A DNA stretch of 64,000 nt from Candidatus Lightella neohaematopini (GCA_025728475.1 JAOBJN010000002.1:92617-156616); one strand, 5' to 3'; numbered from the stretch's first letter, positions 36,775 to 46,936 are shown. The notes: generated by a model not told the origin, from the sequence alone. Program-made: numbers and translations.

Positions 36775-37389
36775 ATGTTTACCGGAATAATACAATTATC
36801 TACACCTGTAATATGTATTAATAAAAAAGTTAATTTTTTAACTTTATCAATAAAATTAACTAAAAATTTATTAAATAATTTAATTGTTGGTGCATCAATT
36901 TCTATAAATGGATGTTGTTTAACAGTTACTATTATTAATAGTGATATAATTAGTTTTGATATAATAAAAGAAACTTTATATTGTACTAATCTAAGATTTT
37001 TAAGAATAGGCGATATAGTAAATGTAGAAAGATCTATGAATCTTAGTAAAGAAATTGGTGGTCATTTAATTTCTGGTCATATTCATGGATTAGGTAAAAT
37101 AATTAATATTATTAACCTAAATAATAATAAAATTATTTGGTTTAATGTAAAAGATGAATTAATTAAATTTATATTACCTAAAGGATTTATTAGTATAGAT
37201 GGTATTAGTTTAACTATAGGTAAAGTAATTAATAATAGTTTTTGTGTTTATTTAATTCCAGAGACATTAAGATGTACTAATTTAAAAAATAGAAAGTTAT
37301 TTGATTTTGTTAATATTGAAATTGATCATCAAACTAAAACTATAATATATACTGTAGAAAAATTTATGAAAAATAAATTTAATAATTAA
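36775..37389 (+). CDS. ribC: riboflavin synthase alpha chain
   Basis: Riboflavin synthase dismutates two lumazine molecules to riboflavin. I place the start at MFTGIIQ (36775), because the family begins with this motif and AAAGGAA lies before it; the ATG at 36748 would add nine unrelated residues. The protein is 204 residues (E. coli 213) with two homologous lumazine-binding domains: GCCLTV and KEIGGHLISGHIHG in the first, GISLTIGKV and LKNRKLFDFVNIEID in the second. In some nomenclatures this gene is ribE. With ribD and ribH near the left end it indicates that riboflavin is made. No FMN riboswitch is apparent upstream. Confidence 0.94.
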   Translation: MFTGIIQLSTPVICINKKVNFLTLSIKLTKNLLNNLIVGASISINGCCLTVTIINSDIISFDIIKETLYCTNLRFLRIGDIVNVERSMNLSKEIGGHLISGHIHGLGKIINIINLNNNKIIWFNVKDELIKFILPKGFISIDGISLTIGKVINNSFCVYLIPETLRCTNLKNRKLFDFVNIEIDHQTKTIIYTVEKFMKNKFNN

Positions 37390-37419
37390 TTTTAAAAAAC
37401 TAATATTTAAGGAAATATA

Positions 37420-37749
37420 ATGGATTCTGTAATTATAAAGATTAAAAAACAAATTAATAATAATCCAATAATTTTATATATGAAAGGCACACCAGAAAGA
37501 CCAAGTTGTGGTTTTTCTATGCAAGCTATAAAACTATTATTTGCATGTGGTAAAAGATTTGCATATATTAATGTATTAGAACATGATGATATTCGACGTA
37601 TATTACCTGTATACAGTAATTGGCCAACATTTCCTCAATTATGGTTAGATAAAAAATTAATTGGTGGTTGTGATATTATGACTGATATGTATCATAATGG
37701 TAAGTTAAAAAATTTAATAAAAGAAGTTTTTAATAAATATAATAAATAA
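37420..37749 (+). CDS. grxD: monothiol glutaredoxin Grx4
   Basis: Grx4 is a CGFS-type glutaredoxin that holds and transfers [2Fe-2S] clusters, alone or with BolA-family partners. The 109-residue protein (E. coli 115) has ILYMKGTPERPSCGFSMQAIKLL with the CGFS site, the YINVLEHDDIRRIL segment, NWPTFPQLWLDKKLIGGCDIM, the cis-proline TFPQ and glutathione-contact GGCD. All are intact. AAGGAAATA precedes the ATG. IbaG (19305-19559) is its probable partner, and the suf operon is 1.3 kb upstream. Confidence 0.96.
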   Translation: MDSVIIKIKKQINNNPIILYMKGTPERPSCGFSMQAIKLLFACGKRFAYINVLEHDDIRRILPVYSNWPTFPQLWLDKKLIGGCDIMTDMYHNGKLKNLIKEVFNKYNK

Positions 37750-38339
37750 TAATTTTTAATTAATTATTTATTAATATTTACAAATACGATAACTGTTACT
37801 ACTATTTAATAGTGTTTTAATTAAGAAATATTTATGTTATTATTTATTAATAATGAATTAAACAAATTATTAGATAAATATATTATAAATTTATATTATT
37901 ATAAATAATAATGTTAATTATATTTTCTTATTTTTAAGATAGAAAATAATATTTTTATTAATTTAAAATAATAAGATAATATAATTTAGTTAAAAAATAA
38001 TTATGTAGAAATTTATCTTTTATTATCATTTTCATAAGTTAGTAAATCATAATAAGTAATTGATTATATAAAGTTAAATATTCAAATTATTATATAATAA
38101 TTAATTAGATTATTAGTATTACTGTATAATATTATTCAATTTAATTATATTTATTAGTAAATAAAGTTAATCTTTGATAATTATCAATAATAAATAGTGT
38201 TGTTAGTTTTATTTAAAAACATAGTAATTAAATATTATTATTTTAATAAATATAAATTAATTTTTATAAGATTTTTATTATAAAATAAAAATAAATATTT
38301 TAATTAAATAAATTACTTGTTTAATATAAGTTAAATAAT
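37750..38339. other. 590-bp AT-rich intergenic region without a recognisable gene
   Basis: The stretch between grxD and tyrS is almost wholly A and T. I see only very short open frames, no tRNA-like arms, no strong hairpin followed by T, and no residual motif of the genes that lie in this part of the E. coli map. It is most simply the eroded remains of deleted genes plus the tyrS promoter region. I cannot identify what was lost. Confidence 0.6.
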
Positions 38340-39611
38340 ATGGATATAGTTCAAGAACTAAAAGATAGAGGCATTATAAAACATATTATTAATGATAATG
38401 TGTTGCAAGAAAAAATGAAACATGGATTTATTTCTTTATATTGTGGTTTTGATCCAACATCAGATAGTTTACATTTAGGTCATTTAGCTTTATTAGTATG
38501 TTTAAAATATTTTCAATTAGCAGGTCATAAAGTTGTTATTGTAATTGGTGGAGCTACTAGTGTAATTGGTGATCCTAGTTTTAGGTCTCAAAAACGTAAA
38601 CTACAAGACTTAGAAAAAATTAAGTTTTATATAAAAAAACTTAAATTACAGATATCTAAATTTTTGAGTTCCAATTTAAATAATAATATTATTATTTTAA
38701 ATAATTTTAGTTGGTTTAAAAAAATTAATTTAATTAAATTTTTAAAATTTATAGGAAAACATTTTTCTGTAAAAAATATGATAAATAAATATTTTATTAA
38801 ATTTAGATTAAATAATGATTTTGGGATTACATTTACTGAATTTTCTTATACCTTATTGCAAGGATATGATTTTCTTCATTTAAACAAATATTATAATGTA
38901 ATATTACAAATTGGTGGTTCTGATCAATGGAATAATATTATTGCTGGTATTAATTTAATAAAAGATATTTATCACAAGTTAGTTACTGGTTTTACTCTAC
39001 CATTGATATTAAAATCAGATGGTACTAAATACAGTAAAACTGGTTGTGGGGTAATTTGGCTAGATCCAAAAAAAACTAGTCCATATAAATTTTATCAATT
39101 TTTAATTAACATTAATGATATTTATATATATAAGTATCTAAAATTATTTACTTTAATTAGTTTAAAAACTATTCTTTTCTTAGAAAGAAGAAATATAAAA
39201 ATTAATAATGTACCATTAGCAAAATATATACTCGCAAAATATGCTACGTTAATGGTACATGGTTCATCAGGTTTTGCATCAGCAAGACGTATTACTAATA
39301 GCTTATTTAAACAAAATAATAAAATAGATTTACTAACAATTAAAGATTTTAAGCAACTATCTCAAGATGGAATACCATCAATTAAAATTAGTAATGAACA
39401 AATTAATTTACAACAAGTTTTAGTACTAGCTAATTTAGCTAAATCTTATAAAGAAGCTCGTATAATTATTAAATCAAATTCAGTCAAAGTTAATAACATA
39501 AAAAACAATATCCCTAATTATGTTTTTATCGAACAAGATAAATTATATAATAGTTATACTCTAATTTGTAGAGGAAGAAAAAATTTTTGTTTACTTATAT
39601 GGAATAAGTAG
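38340..39611 (+). CDS. tyrS: tyrosyl-tRNA synthetase
   Basis: TyrRS is a class I synthetase. The 423-residue protein (E. coli 424) has FDPTSDSLHLGHLALLVC with the HIGH-type HLGH motif near 46, LQGYDFLHLN with tyrosine-site residues, IGGSDQWNNI, and the signature loop KYSKTGCG near 233 in place of KFGKT. The C-terminal S4-like RNA-binding domain is present (ARIIIKSNSVKVNN). No defect is apparent. It stands alone after a long AT-rich gap and ends 14 bases before the tRNA-Asn on the other strand. Confidence 0.96.
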   Translation: MDIVQELKDRGIIKHIINDNVLQEKMKHGFISLYCGFDPTSDSLHLGHLALLVCLKYFQLAGHKVVIVIGGATSVIGDPSFRSQKRKLQDLEKIKFYIKKLKLQISKFLSSNLNNNIIILNNFSWFKKINLIKFLKFIGKHFSVKNMINKYFIKFRLNNDFGITFTEFSYTLLQGYDFLHLNKYYNVILQIGGSDQWNNIIAGINLIKDIYHKLVTGFTLPLILKSDGTKYSKTGCGVIWLDPKKTSPYKFYQFLININDIYIYKYLKLFTLISLKTILFLERRNIKINNVPLAKYILAKYATLMVHGSSGFASARRITNSLFKQNNKIDLLTIKDFKQLSQDGIPSIKISNEQINLQQVLVLANLAKSYKEARIIIKSNSVKVNNIKNNIPNYVFIEQDKLYNSYTLICRGRKNFCLLIWNK

Positions 39612-39625
39612 AATTAAATTATTTA

Positions 39626-39698
39626 CTCCTCCGACTGGATTCGAACCAGTGACACACGGATTAACAGTCCGTTGTTCTACCAACTGAACTACAGAGGA
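39626..39698 (-). tRNA. tRNA-Asn(GUU)
   Basis: This 73-nt gene on the minus strand has acceptor TCCTCTG paired with CGGAGGA, discriminator G, anticodon loop CTGTTAA giving GUU, and T-arm GGTTCGAATCC. It is close to E. coli tRNA-Asn throughout. CCA is not encoded. Asparagine is among the most used residues in this genome's proteins. Confidence 0.95.
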
Positions 39699-39714
39699 AT
39701 AATAATAAAATTTA

Positions 39715-40494
39715 TTACATTGATGGACAAGATAAAATATTAAAGCCGTTATCAACATTAATTACTTCACCAGTAATACCATTTGATAAATCAGAACATA
39801 AAAACACTACAACATTACCAATATTATCTATGGTAATCTCTTTTTTTATACAATTATGACTTAAATAATAAGAAAACATATTCTTAAAATCTTTTATTTT
39901 ATAAGATGATATCGTTTTTATTGGTCCTGAAGAAATTGCATTAACTTTAATATTATTTTTTCCCATAGAATAAGCCATATAACGTACATTAGCTTCCAGT
40001 GAAGCTTTAGCAACACCCATAACATTATAGTTAGGAACTACTTTATTAGAACCAAGATAAGTTATTGTTACTAATGAAGAATTATCATTTAACATATCAA
40101 AACTAGCTTTTGATAAAGCTACAAAACTATAAGAACTAATTTCGTGTGCTTTAATAAAATCAGCTCTATTAATTACTTTGATATAATCATTATTTAATTG
40201 TGTACTATTAACATATGCAATAGAATGTATTAATCCATCAAATTTAGACCATATCTTAGATAATTTAACAAATAATAAATTTATTTCATTGTCTTGAGAT
40301 ACATCACATGTAATTATATCAATAGGATTTAAGTTATTTAAAATTTTTTCAATACGTGATTTTAATTTTTTATTTTGACATGTAATAACTAAATCAGCAC
40401 CAGCTTTATGTAAAGCTTTAGCAATACCATAAGCAATAGAATATTTACTTGATATACCAGTTACTAATATTTTTTTATTTAATAAAAGCTTCAT
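39715..40494 (-). CDS. fabI: enoyl-ACP reductase (NADH)
   Basis: FabI reduces enoyl-ACP in each round of fatty-acid elongation. The 259-residue protein (E. coli 262) is a short-chain dehydrogenase with the FabI-type GISSKYSIAYGIAKALH cofactor loop, HSIAYVN, the catalytic tyrosine and lysine in YNVMGVAKASLEANVRYMA, SGPIKT, and FLCSDLSNGITGEVINVDNG. Residues lining the active site look intact. FabA at 8193-8711 belongs to the same cycle. It reads away from nifJ across a 655-base gap. Confidence 0.96.
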   Translation of the reverse strand: MKLLLNKKILVTGISSKYSIAYGIAKALHKAGADLVITCQNKKLKSRIEKILNNLNPIDIITCDVSQDNEINLLFVKLSKIWSKFDGLIHSIAYVNSTQLNNDYIKVINRADFIKAHEISSYSFVALSKASFDMLNDNSSLVTITYLGSNKVVPNYNVMGVAKASLEANVRYMAYSMGKNNIKVNAISSGPIKTISSYKIKDFKNMFSYYLSHNCIKKEITIDNIGNVVVFLCSDLSNGITGEVINVDNGFNILSCPSM

Positions 40495-41149
40495 ATTTTC
40501 AAATTTAATTATAATAAAGATAAACTAAAATTATTAAATTAAATATGACAAATGTCGATATTATCTATTAATTAAATATATAATAAAATATATAGTAATT
40601 ATAATTACTAAAAATAAAAAATACAATTATATTATAATTTTTTTTACTAAATTTATATCTCAATAATTATACAAACAATAATCTATGTATAGATTTAATA
40701 ATTAATTAAAGTTTAATATATAAATAATATAATATTTTATTATATTAATTAAAACTATTAATAATGATAAATAGAATTATTGAAAACTAATTAATACAAA
40801 TAGCTTAAATATTTAATTATTATTTTAACTATTACCTAATTTATTAAATTATTTAGAGTTAAATTTTTAAACTAATATTTAATATTTAGTTACTTGAAAT
40901 AATAACTAGTGTAGCTTATTATTTTAGTAAATAATTAAAAAATAATATAAGAATAATAAAATTATTAAGTAATTTTATTAGCATTACTAATTGTATTAGA
41001 TTTAAATAAAACATGATAGACTAAATTAGTTAAATTAATTTAAAAATAATTTAATAACTATATATTTTTTAGATTTAAAATAATTTAATAATAAAATAAA
41101 AATTATAATATAAATTTTAACTATCTAATTAATTTATTAATAATTAAAT
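40495..41149. other. 655-bp AT-rich divergent intergenic region without a recognisable gene
   Basis: The gap between the divergent fabI and nifJ is nearly pure A and T. It must contain both promoters, but no site stands out above the AT background. I find no tRNA, no convincing hairpin, and no frame with a recognisable protein motif. It looks like decayed coding sequence of unknown origin. It is the longest gene-free stretch in the window. Confidence 0.6.
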
Positions 41150-44100
41150 ATGATTGTTATAGATGGTAATCAATCAGTAGCAAATATTGCTTATGTTATA
41201 AATGAAATTATAACAATTTATCCAATCACTCCTAGTTCTACTATGTCAGACTTAGTAAGTCAATGGTCAGATAGTAATTTACCTAATATATGGGGAGATG
41301 TGCCTAAAGTAATAAAAATGCAATCAGAAATTGGTGTAATTGCTAGTATACATGGAGCGTTGCAGACAGGATCTTTAGCTACATCATTCACATCTTCACA
41401 AGGATTATTATTAATGATTCCTAATTTATATAAAATAGCTGGGCAACTTATGCCATTTGTACTACATGTTGCAACTAGATCAGTGGCAACAAGTTCATTA
41501 TCAATTTTTAGTGATCATTCTGATGTTATGACTGCGCGTACTACAGGATGTGCAATGTTATGTTCTAGTAGTGTACAAGAAGCACAAGATTTTGCATTAA
41601 TATCACAAGCTACTAGTTTAAATAGTAGAATACCATTTATACATTTTTTTGATGGTTTTAGAATATCACATGAAATAAACAAGATAAATTTATTAAATAA
41701 AAAAATTATATGTTCTATAATTTCACAAACATCAATAAATAATCATAGAAAAAGATCATTAGATCCTAATAATCCATTAATTAGAGGAGTATCTACTAAT
41801 GATGATATTTATTTCCAATCTAGAGAAGCATCAAATATTTACTATAATAATGTATTAGAAAATATTTTATGTATTATGAATAAATTTTATTTACTTACTG
41901 GAAGAAAATATAATCCGTTTGAATATTATGGGCATTTACAAGCAACTTCAATTATAGTAGTTATGGGATCAGCTTCTTACGTTTGTAAAGAAGTAGTAAT
42001 GTACTTAATTAAAAAAAAATATAAAGTTGGTGTAATTATACCAAAATTATATCGTCCATTTTTTTATCAAGAATTTATAAGAATTTTACCCAAAACAGTT
42101 TCTGCAATTGCTGTATTAGATAGAACTAAAGAACCAGGATCTTCTGGAGAACCACTATATTTAGATGTTAATAGTGCATTAACTAAAGCATTTTATAATA
42201 AACAAATAAAACATTTACCGATAGTTATTAATGGTAGATTTGGTTTAGGATCAAAAGAATTTGATTTAAATTGTGTATTTTCAATATTTAAAGAACTAAA
42301 TAAAAATAATCCAAAATTAAATTTTACTGTTGGTATTCATGATGATGTTACTAATTTATCATTAATAGTATCAAATAGTAAGTATTCATTGCATAATTAT
42401 ATAATAGAAGCAATATTTTATGGTATTAGTGGTGATGGTTCAGTATCTGCTGCTAAAAATAGCGTGACTATAATTGGTAATAATACTAATTTATTTGTAC
42501 AAAGTTACTCTCATTACGATTCTAGAAAATCAGGTAGCTTAACTTCTTCTCATATAAGAATTAGCAGTAATAATATTAATGCTCCTTATTTAATAAAATC
42601 AGCTAATTTTATAAGTTGTGGTCATTGGCAGATTATAAATAAATATAATATATTAGATAATTTGAGTAGAAATGGTATTTTATTAATTAATACGGTATAT
42701 TGTTCTAATAAAATTCTAGATATGTTTTCTAATAATATTAAATTAATACTTTATAATAAAAAAATTAAATTATATATAATAAATGCTAAATACATAGCTA
42801 ATAAATATAATTTAGGTAACAAAACTAATATTATTATGCAAGTAATATTTTTTAAGTTAATAAAAATATTACCAATGAATATAGTAATAAATCATTTAAA
42901 AAATCTAATAATAGATACTTATGAAAGTAAAAATAAGAAACTAGTATTAAATTACTTAAATTTGTTACCTAATATAACTAAGTTAGTAAAACTTGTACCT
43001 ATAAAATTAAATACTATTAGTATTAATTTAAATAATACAATAAATAATAATATTATCAATCACACTATATGTAAAAAAAATTTAATTTATAACATGATTC
43101 ATGGATTAGGTAATTATATTCCTGTTTCAATGCTTCCTGTTGATGGAAGTTGGTATACTGGTACTTCAAAGTTGGAAAAACGTAATCTTGCAGATTATAT
43201 TCCTGTATGGAATGCTGATTTATGTAAACAGTGTAATTATTGTGTAGCAATATGTCCTCATGCTGCATTGAGAGTTAAAATAGTTGATAATGAAAATTTA
43301 GATAATAAACCAGATAAAATGTCTTTTTTATCTTTAAAATTAAAAAATTTTAAAGATAAAAAATACGTATTACAAGTATCTCCAGAAGATTGTACTGGAT
43401 GTAAATTATGTGTAGAAGCTTGTCCTGTTATGATAAATGGAGTTAAAGCAATTAATATGAAACCTAATTTAAGATATTTTAATCAAGAAAAAATTAATTT
43501 TAATTTCTTTAAAAATTTACCAGATAATATAAATACTAATAATTTTAAAAAATTAAATATTAAAACATCACAATTTATTCAACCATTATTTGAATATCCA
43601 AGTGCATGTGCTGGATGTGGAGAAACATCATATATAAGATTACTAACTCAATTATACGGTAAGAAATTAATAATAGCAAATGCTACTGGTTGTTCTTCTA
43701 TTTATAGTGGTAATTTACCAACTACTCCATATACAAAAGATAATTTTGGTAGAGGTCCAGCATGGGCTAATTCTTTATTCGAAGATAATGCAGAATTTGG
43801 TTTAGGATTTAAATTATCTATTAATTTTCACAAAAAAAGAGTATTAAGAAAAATAGATAAACTAAAAGAAATAGTACCTAGTTTAAATAACTACATTAAT
43901 ATAGTTTTAAATAATAATGAGTTATCATATAAACATATTGAAGAAATAAAAAAATTAATAAATAATAATCCATTACTTAATGATGCTATTTCTTATAATG
44001 ATTTAAATTATTTAATTAATAAATCAATATGGATTATTGGTGGTGATGGTTGGGCTTATGATATAGGAATTAGTGGTTTAAAATATGTACTAAATTCAAG

Positions 44101-44674
44101 AGAAAATATTAATATTCTTGTATTAGATACACAATGTTACTCAAATACTGGAGGACAGTATTCTAATGCTACTCCTTTAGGAGCAGTTACTAAATTTAGT
44201 AAATATGGAAAATTAAATAAAAATAATGATTTAGGATTAAATATAATAAGTGCATATGATCATATATATGTTGCGCAAATTTCTATAGGTGCTAATTTTC
44301 AACAAACAATAAAAGCAATACAAGAAGCAGAATTATATAATGGTCCATCGTTAGTTATTGCTTATAGTCCATGTATAGAACATGGATATGATTTATCTTA
44401 TAGTTATCAACAAGTTAATAAATTAACATCTATTGGATTTTGGCCATTATATAGATTTAACCCTAATTTAATAACAAAAGGCATAAATCCATTAATTATT
44501 GATTATAATATTACATCTTATAATGTACTAAGTACATTAATTAGAGAACAACGTTTTAGAAGATTATATGAAATTAATCAAAAAAAATTTTATGATTTTT
44601 TACAAGAAATTAAAAAAGAAATAAAATATAAATTTAATTATTTATTAAATATAAGTAAAAAGTTCACTAAATAA
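41150..44674 (+). CDS. nifJ: pyruvate:ferredoxin/flavodoxin oxidoreductase
   Basis: This enzyme oxidises pyruvate to acetyl-CoA with transfer of electrons to ferredoxin or flavodoxin. The protein is 1174 residues, the same as E. coli YdbK. In order it has the N-terminal pyruvate-binding domain (YPITPSSTMSDL, TSSQGLLLMIPN), the gamma domain (GRFGLGSKEF), two 4Fe-4S ferredoxin motifs (CKQCNYCVAICP near 690; CTGCKLCVEACP near 746), the proximal-cluster CAGCGE with a further Cys, and the TPP site GGDGWAYDIG near 962 with DTQCYSNTGGQYSNATPLG. All cofactor motifs look intact. Such oxygen-sensitive enzymes are uncommon in tiny symbiont genomes. ThiL and Suf would supply its cofactors. Confidence 0.96.
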   Translation: MIVIDGNQSVANIAYVINEIITIYPITPSSTMSDLVSQWSDSNLPNIWGDVPKVIKMQSEIGVIASIHGALQTGSLATSFTSSQGLLLMIPNLYKIAGQLMPFVLHVATRSVATSSLSIFSDHSDVMTARTTGCAMLCSSSVQEAQDFALISQATSLNSRIPFIHFFDGFRISHEINKINLLNKKIICSIISQTSINNHRKRSLDPNNPLIRGVSTNDDIYFQSREASNIYYNNVLENILCIMNKFYLLTGRKYNPFEYYGHLQATSIIVVMGSASYVCKEVVMYLIKKKYKVGVIIPKLYRPFFYQEFIRILPKTVSAIAVLDRTKEPGSSGEPLYLDVNSALTKAFYNKQIKHLPIVINGRFGLGSKEFDLNCVFSIFKELNKNNPKLNFTVGIHDDVTNLSLIVSNSKYSLHNYIIEAIFYGISGDGSVSAAKNSVTIIGNNTNLFVQSYSHYDSRKSGSLTSSHIRISSNNINAPYLIKSANFISCGHWQIINKYNILDNLSRNGILLINTVYCSNKILDMFSNNIKLILYNKKIKLYIINAKYIANKYNLGNKTNIIMQVIFFKLIKILPMNIVINHLKNLIIDTYESKNKKLVLNYLNLLPNITKLVKLVPIKLNTISINLNNTINNNIINHTICKKNLIYNMIHGLGNYIPVSMLPVDGSWYTGTSKLEKRNLADYIPVWNADLCKQCNYCVAICPHAALRVKIVDNENLDNKPDKMSFLSLKLKNFKDKKYVLQVSPEDCTGCKLCVEACPVMINGVKAINMKPNLRYFNQEKINFNFFKNLPDNINTNNFKKLNIKTSQFIQPLFEYPSACAGCGETSYIRLLTQLYGKKLIIANATGCSSIYSGNLPTTPYTKDNFGRGPAWANSLFEDNAEFGLGFKLSINFHKKRVLRKIDKLKEIVPSLNNYINIVLNNNELSYKHIEEIKKLINNNPLLNDAISYNDLNYLINKSIWIIGGDGWAYDIGISGLKYVLNSRENINILVLDTQCYSNTGGQYSNATPLGAVTKFSKYGKLNKNNDLGLNIISAYDHIYVAQISIGANFQQTIKAIQEAELYNGPSLVIAYSPCIEHGYDLSYSYQQVNKLTSIGFWPLYRFNPNLITKGINPLIIDYNITSYNVLSTLIREQRFRRLYEINQKKFYDFLQEIKKEIKYKFNYLLNISKKFTK

Positions 44675-44678
44675 ATTG

Positions 44679-45134
44679 TTATTCTATTCCAGAATGACCA
44701 AATCCTTTATTAAAACGTTTACTCCTATTAGTAAAATGTTTTACTACTTTTAATTTTACTTTAAATATTGGTGTAAATATTATTTGTGCAATTCTGTAAT
44801 TTGGTTTAATAATAAAATTATATTTACTACGATTAAATAAAGAAATTAATATAGGTCCTTGATAATCTGGATCTATTAAACCGATATTATTACTTAATAT
44901 AATTCCATGATTATGACTTAATCCTGATCTTGGCAATATAATAGCTGCTATATTATAATTATTGATATGTATAGCTATACCAGTAGATATAAGTTTAGTC
45001 TGCCCAGATTTTAAGACTATAGAATTTGTTATACAAGCTCTTAGATCCAAACCAGCAGAACCATCAGTTTCGTAAGATGGTAGTTTATAATTAAAATTTT
45101 TATTTAATAATTTAATGTTTATTATCCTTTTCAT
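44679..45134 (-). CDS. dut: deoxyuridine 5'-triphosphate nucleotidohydrolase
   Basis: dUTPase hydrolyses dUTP to dUMP and keeps uracil out of DNA. The 151-residue trimeric-type protein (E. coli 151 or 152) shows all five motifs: DGSAGLDLRA, PRSGLSHNHGI, GLIDPDYQGPI, YRIAQIIF and the C-terminal RFNKGFGHSG (usually RGxGGFGSTG). It overlaps the 3' end of coaBC by 23 bases, as an operon coaBC-dut like E. coli. It converges on nifJ with four bases between stops. Confidence 0.95.
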   Translation of the reverse strand: MKRIINIKLLNKNFNYKLPSYETDGSAGLDLRACITNSIVLKSGQTKLISTGIAIHINNYNIAAIILPRSGLSHNHGIILSNNIGLIDPDYQGPILISLFNRSKYNFIIKPNYRIAQIIFTPIFKVKLKVVKHFTNRSKRFNKGFGHSGIE

Positions 45135-46326
45135 ATCTAATAATAATTTGTTTCATTAATTGTTTTGCTAATACTTGTTTTTTGTTTAAAGATAAAAGCA
45201 TTTCTCCATCATGCCATATTAAATATAATTCATTGTAATTATTATTTATATTATTAAATCTATTTTTAGAAACATTATTAGCACAAATTAAATCTAATTT
45301 TTTTTCAATTAATTTTTTTCTAGCATGTTCTTTGATTAAATTAGTTTCAGCAGAAAAACCGATAACGTACGGACGATTTTTAGTTAATTGACTAACTTCA
45401 GATATAATATCAGGATTTTTAATTAAATTGATAATTAAATTATCTTTTTTAGCAATTTTACTAGAAGAAAAATTAATTATTCTATAATCTGATACAGCAG
45501 CACAACCAATAAAAATATTTTGATTACTTATATTATCCATAACAGCTTTTTTCATTTCCAATGCACTTATTACATTAATACGTTTTATATTACCTGGTGG
45601 AGTCAATAAATTAACTGGACCTGATATTAATGTTACATTAGCACCAAGCAAAGCAGCAACATAAGCAATAGAAAATCCCATTTTTCCAGAACTATAGTTA
45701 CTAATAAAACGTACTGGATCTATTAATTCATGAGTAGGACCAGCAGTAATCATAATATTAAAATTTTTTAATGGTGTATTAAAATATTGTTTCAATTTTT
45801 TTATAATTATATTTGGATTTAACATAGAACCTAGACCAATATCTCCACAAATTTGTTTGCCAAAATTAGGCCCCCAAATTAATATACCTCTTTTACGTAA
45901 TGTTTTTATATTATGTTGAGTAACAGGAGATTTATACATATAATTATTCATAGAAGGAATAATTATTATTTTTGCTTTGGTTGCTAAACATATAGTACTT
46001 AATAAATCATCAGCTAATCCCAAAGCTACTTTTGCTATAATATTTGCAGTTGCTGGAACTAATAATATTAAATCTGCCCATTTTGCTAGTTTAATATGTA
46101 TTATATTATTATTATTAGTATAAAATATATCATCAAATACTTTGTAATTAGATAAAATCTGTAAGCTTAATTTGTTAATTAGTTTTTTTGATGTTTTAGT
46201 CATAACTATACGTACTATTGCTTGTTTTTTTCTTAAATAACGTATTAATTCAAATACTTTATATATAGCAATACTTCCACTAATACCTAATAATATACGT
46301 TTTTTTAATAAAGTTATCATAAACAA
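45112..46326 (-). CDS. coaBC: bifunctional phosphopantothenoylcysteine synthetase/decarboxylase
   Basis: CoaBC ligates cysteine to 4'-phosphopantothenate and decarboxylates the product, two central steps to coenzyme A. The 404-residue protein (E. coli 406) has the FMN-binding decarboxylase domain with HIKLAKWADLILLVPATAN (catalytic His), PSMNNYMY and the catalytic cysteine in ICGDIGLGSM near 158, then the synthetase with ITAGPTHELIDPVRFISNYSSGKMG. Two starts are possible: 46326 (MFMITLLKK) or 46320 (MITLLKK). With coaD at 47799-48284, three steps of CoA synthesis are covered here. Confidence 0.95.
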   Translation of the reverse strand: MFMITLLKKRILLGISGSIAIYKVFELIRYLRKKQAIVRIVMTKTSKKLINKLSLQILSNYKVFDDIFYTNNNNIIHIKLAKWADLILLVPATANIIAKVALGLADDLLSTICLATKAKIIIIPSMNNYMYKSPVTQHNIKTLRKRGILIWGPNFGKQICGDIGLGSMLNPNIIIKKLKQYFNTPLKNFNIMITAGPTHELIDPVRFISNYSSGKMGFSIAYVAALLGANVTLISGPVNLLTPPGNIKRINVISALEMKKAVMDNISNQNIFIGCAAVSDYRIINFSSSKIAKKDNLIINLIKNPDIISEVSQLTKNRPYVIGFSAETNLIKEHARKKLIEKKLDLICANNVSKNRFNNINNNYNELYLIWHDGEMLLSLNKKQVLAKQLMKQIIIRYEKDNKH

Positions 46327-46502
46327 TACCCTATAATTATAGTAATTACTATGATTTTATAATAAACTAATATGTTAGTTATATATCTTTTATTACAAAT
46401 AATATTTAATTATGATAATTATATATATTTTAAATAATTATATTATTAATTTTTTAATAATTAATATTATAGTATATAATAACGAGTTAGGAGTACTTAG
46501 AA

Positions 46503-46727
46503 ATGGCAAAATTTTGTTGTGTTACTAATAAAAAATCAGTTAGTGGAAATAGAAGATCACATGCTATGAATATTACTAAAAGAAAGTTTTTACCTAACTT
46601 ACATTATCATCGTTTTTGGTATTCTAAAGAAAAACGTTTTATAAAATTACGTGTTACAACTAAAGGTATGAGAATAATTGATAAAAAAGGTATAGAAAAT
46701 ATTTCATTTAAAAGTATATTAAAATAA
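46503..46727 (+). CDS. rpmB: 50S ribosomal protein L28
   Basis: The 74-residue product (E. coli 78) reads [38 protein letters not shown] and ends [19 protein letters not shown], the L28 signature. A clear AGGAG (46489-46493) lies nine bases before the ATG, and TATAAT at 46475-46480 is a possible -10, though no -35 matches well. It is followed by rpmG after 44 bases, the conserved L28-L33 pair, and then mutM as in E. coli. Confidence 0.97.
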   Translation: MAKFCCVTNKKSVSGNRRSHAMNITKRKFLPNLHYHRFWYSKEKRFIKLRVTTKGMRIIDKKGIENISFKSILK

Positions 46728-46771
46728 TAAACTAAACTTTTGTAAGTTAAGATTTTTGAAAGAGTATTAAA

Positions 46772-46936
46772 ATGTCTAAGAAAAATTGTATTAATATTAA
46801 ATTAGTTTCGTCGGCTGGCACAAAACATTTTTATGTTACGACAAAAAGTAAACTTAATAAAACAAAAAAAATAGAATTAAAAAAATTTGATCCGATCATT
46901 AGAAAACACGTTCTATATAAAGAATCTAAAATATGA
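46772..46936 (+). CDS. rpmG: 50S ribosomal protein L33
   Basis: This 54-residue gene is short and easily missed. Translation from ATG 46772 gives [20 protein letters not shown], then YVTTKSK and [20 protein letters not shown], ending with TGA at 46934-46936. It aligns with E. coli L33 (55 aa) without gaps. E. coli L33 is the cysteine-free type; this one has a single cysteine at position 6 and no zinc motif. It lies between rpmB and mutM as in E. coli. Confidence 0.96.
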   Translation: MSKKNCINIKLVSSAGTKHFYVTTKSKLNKTKKIELKKFDPIIRKHVLYKESKI

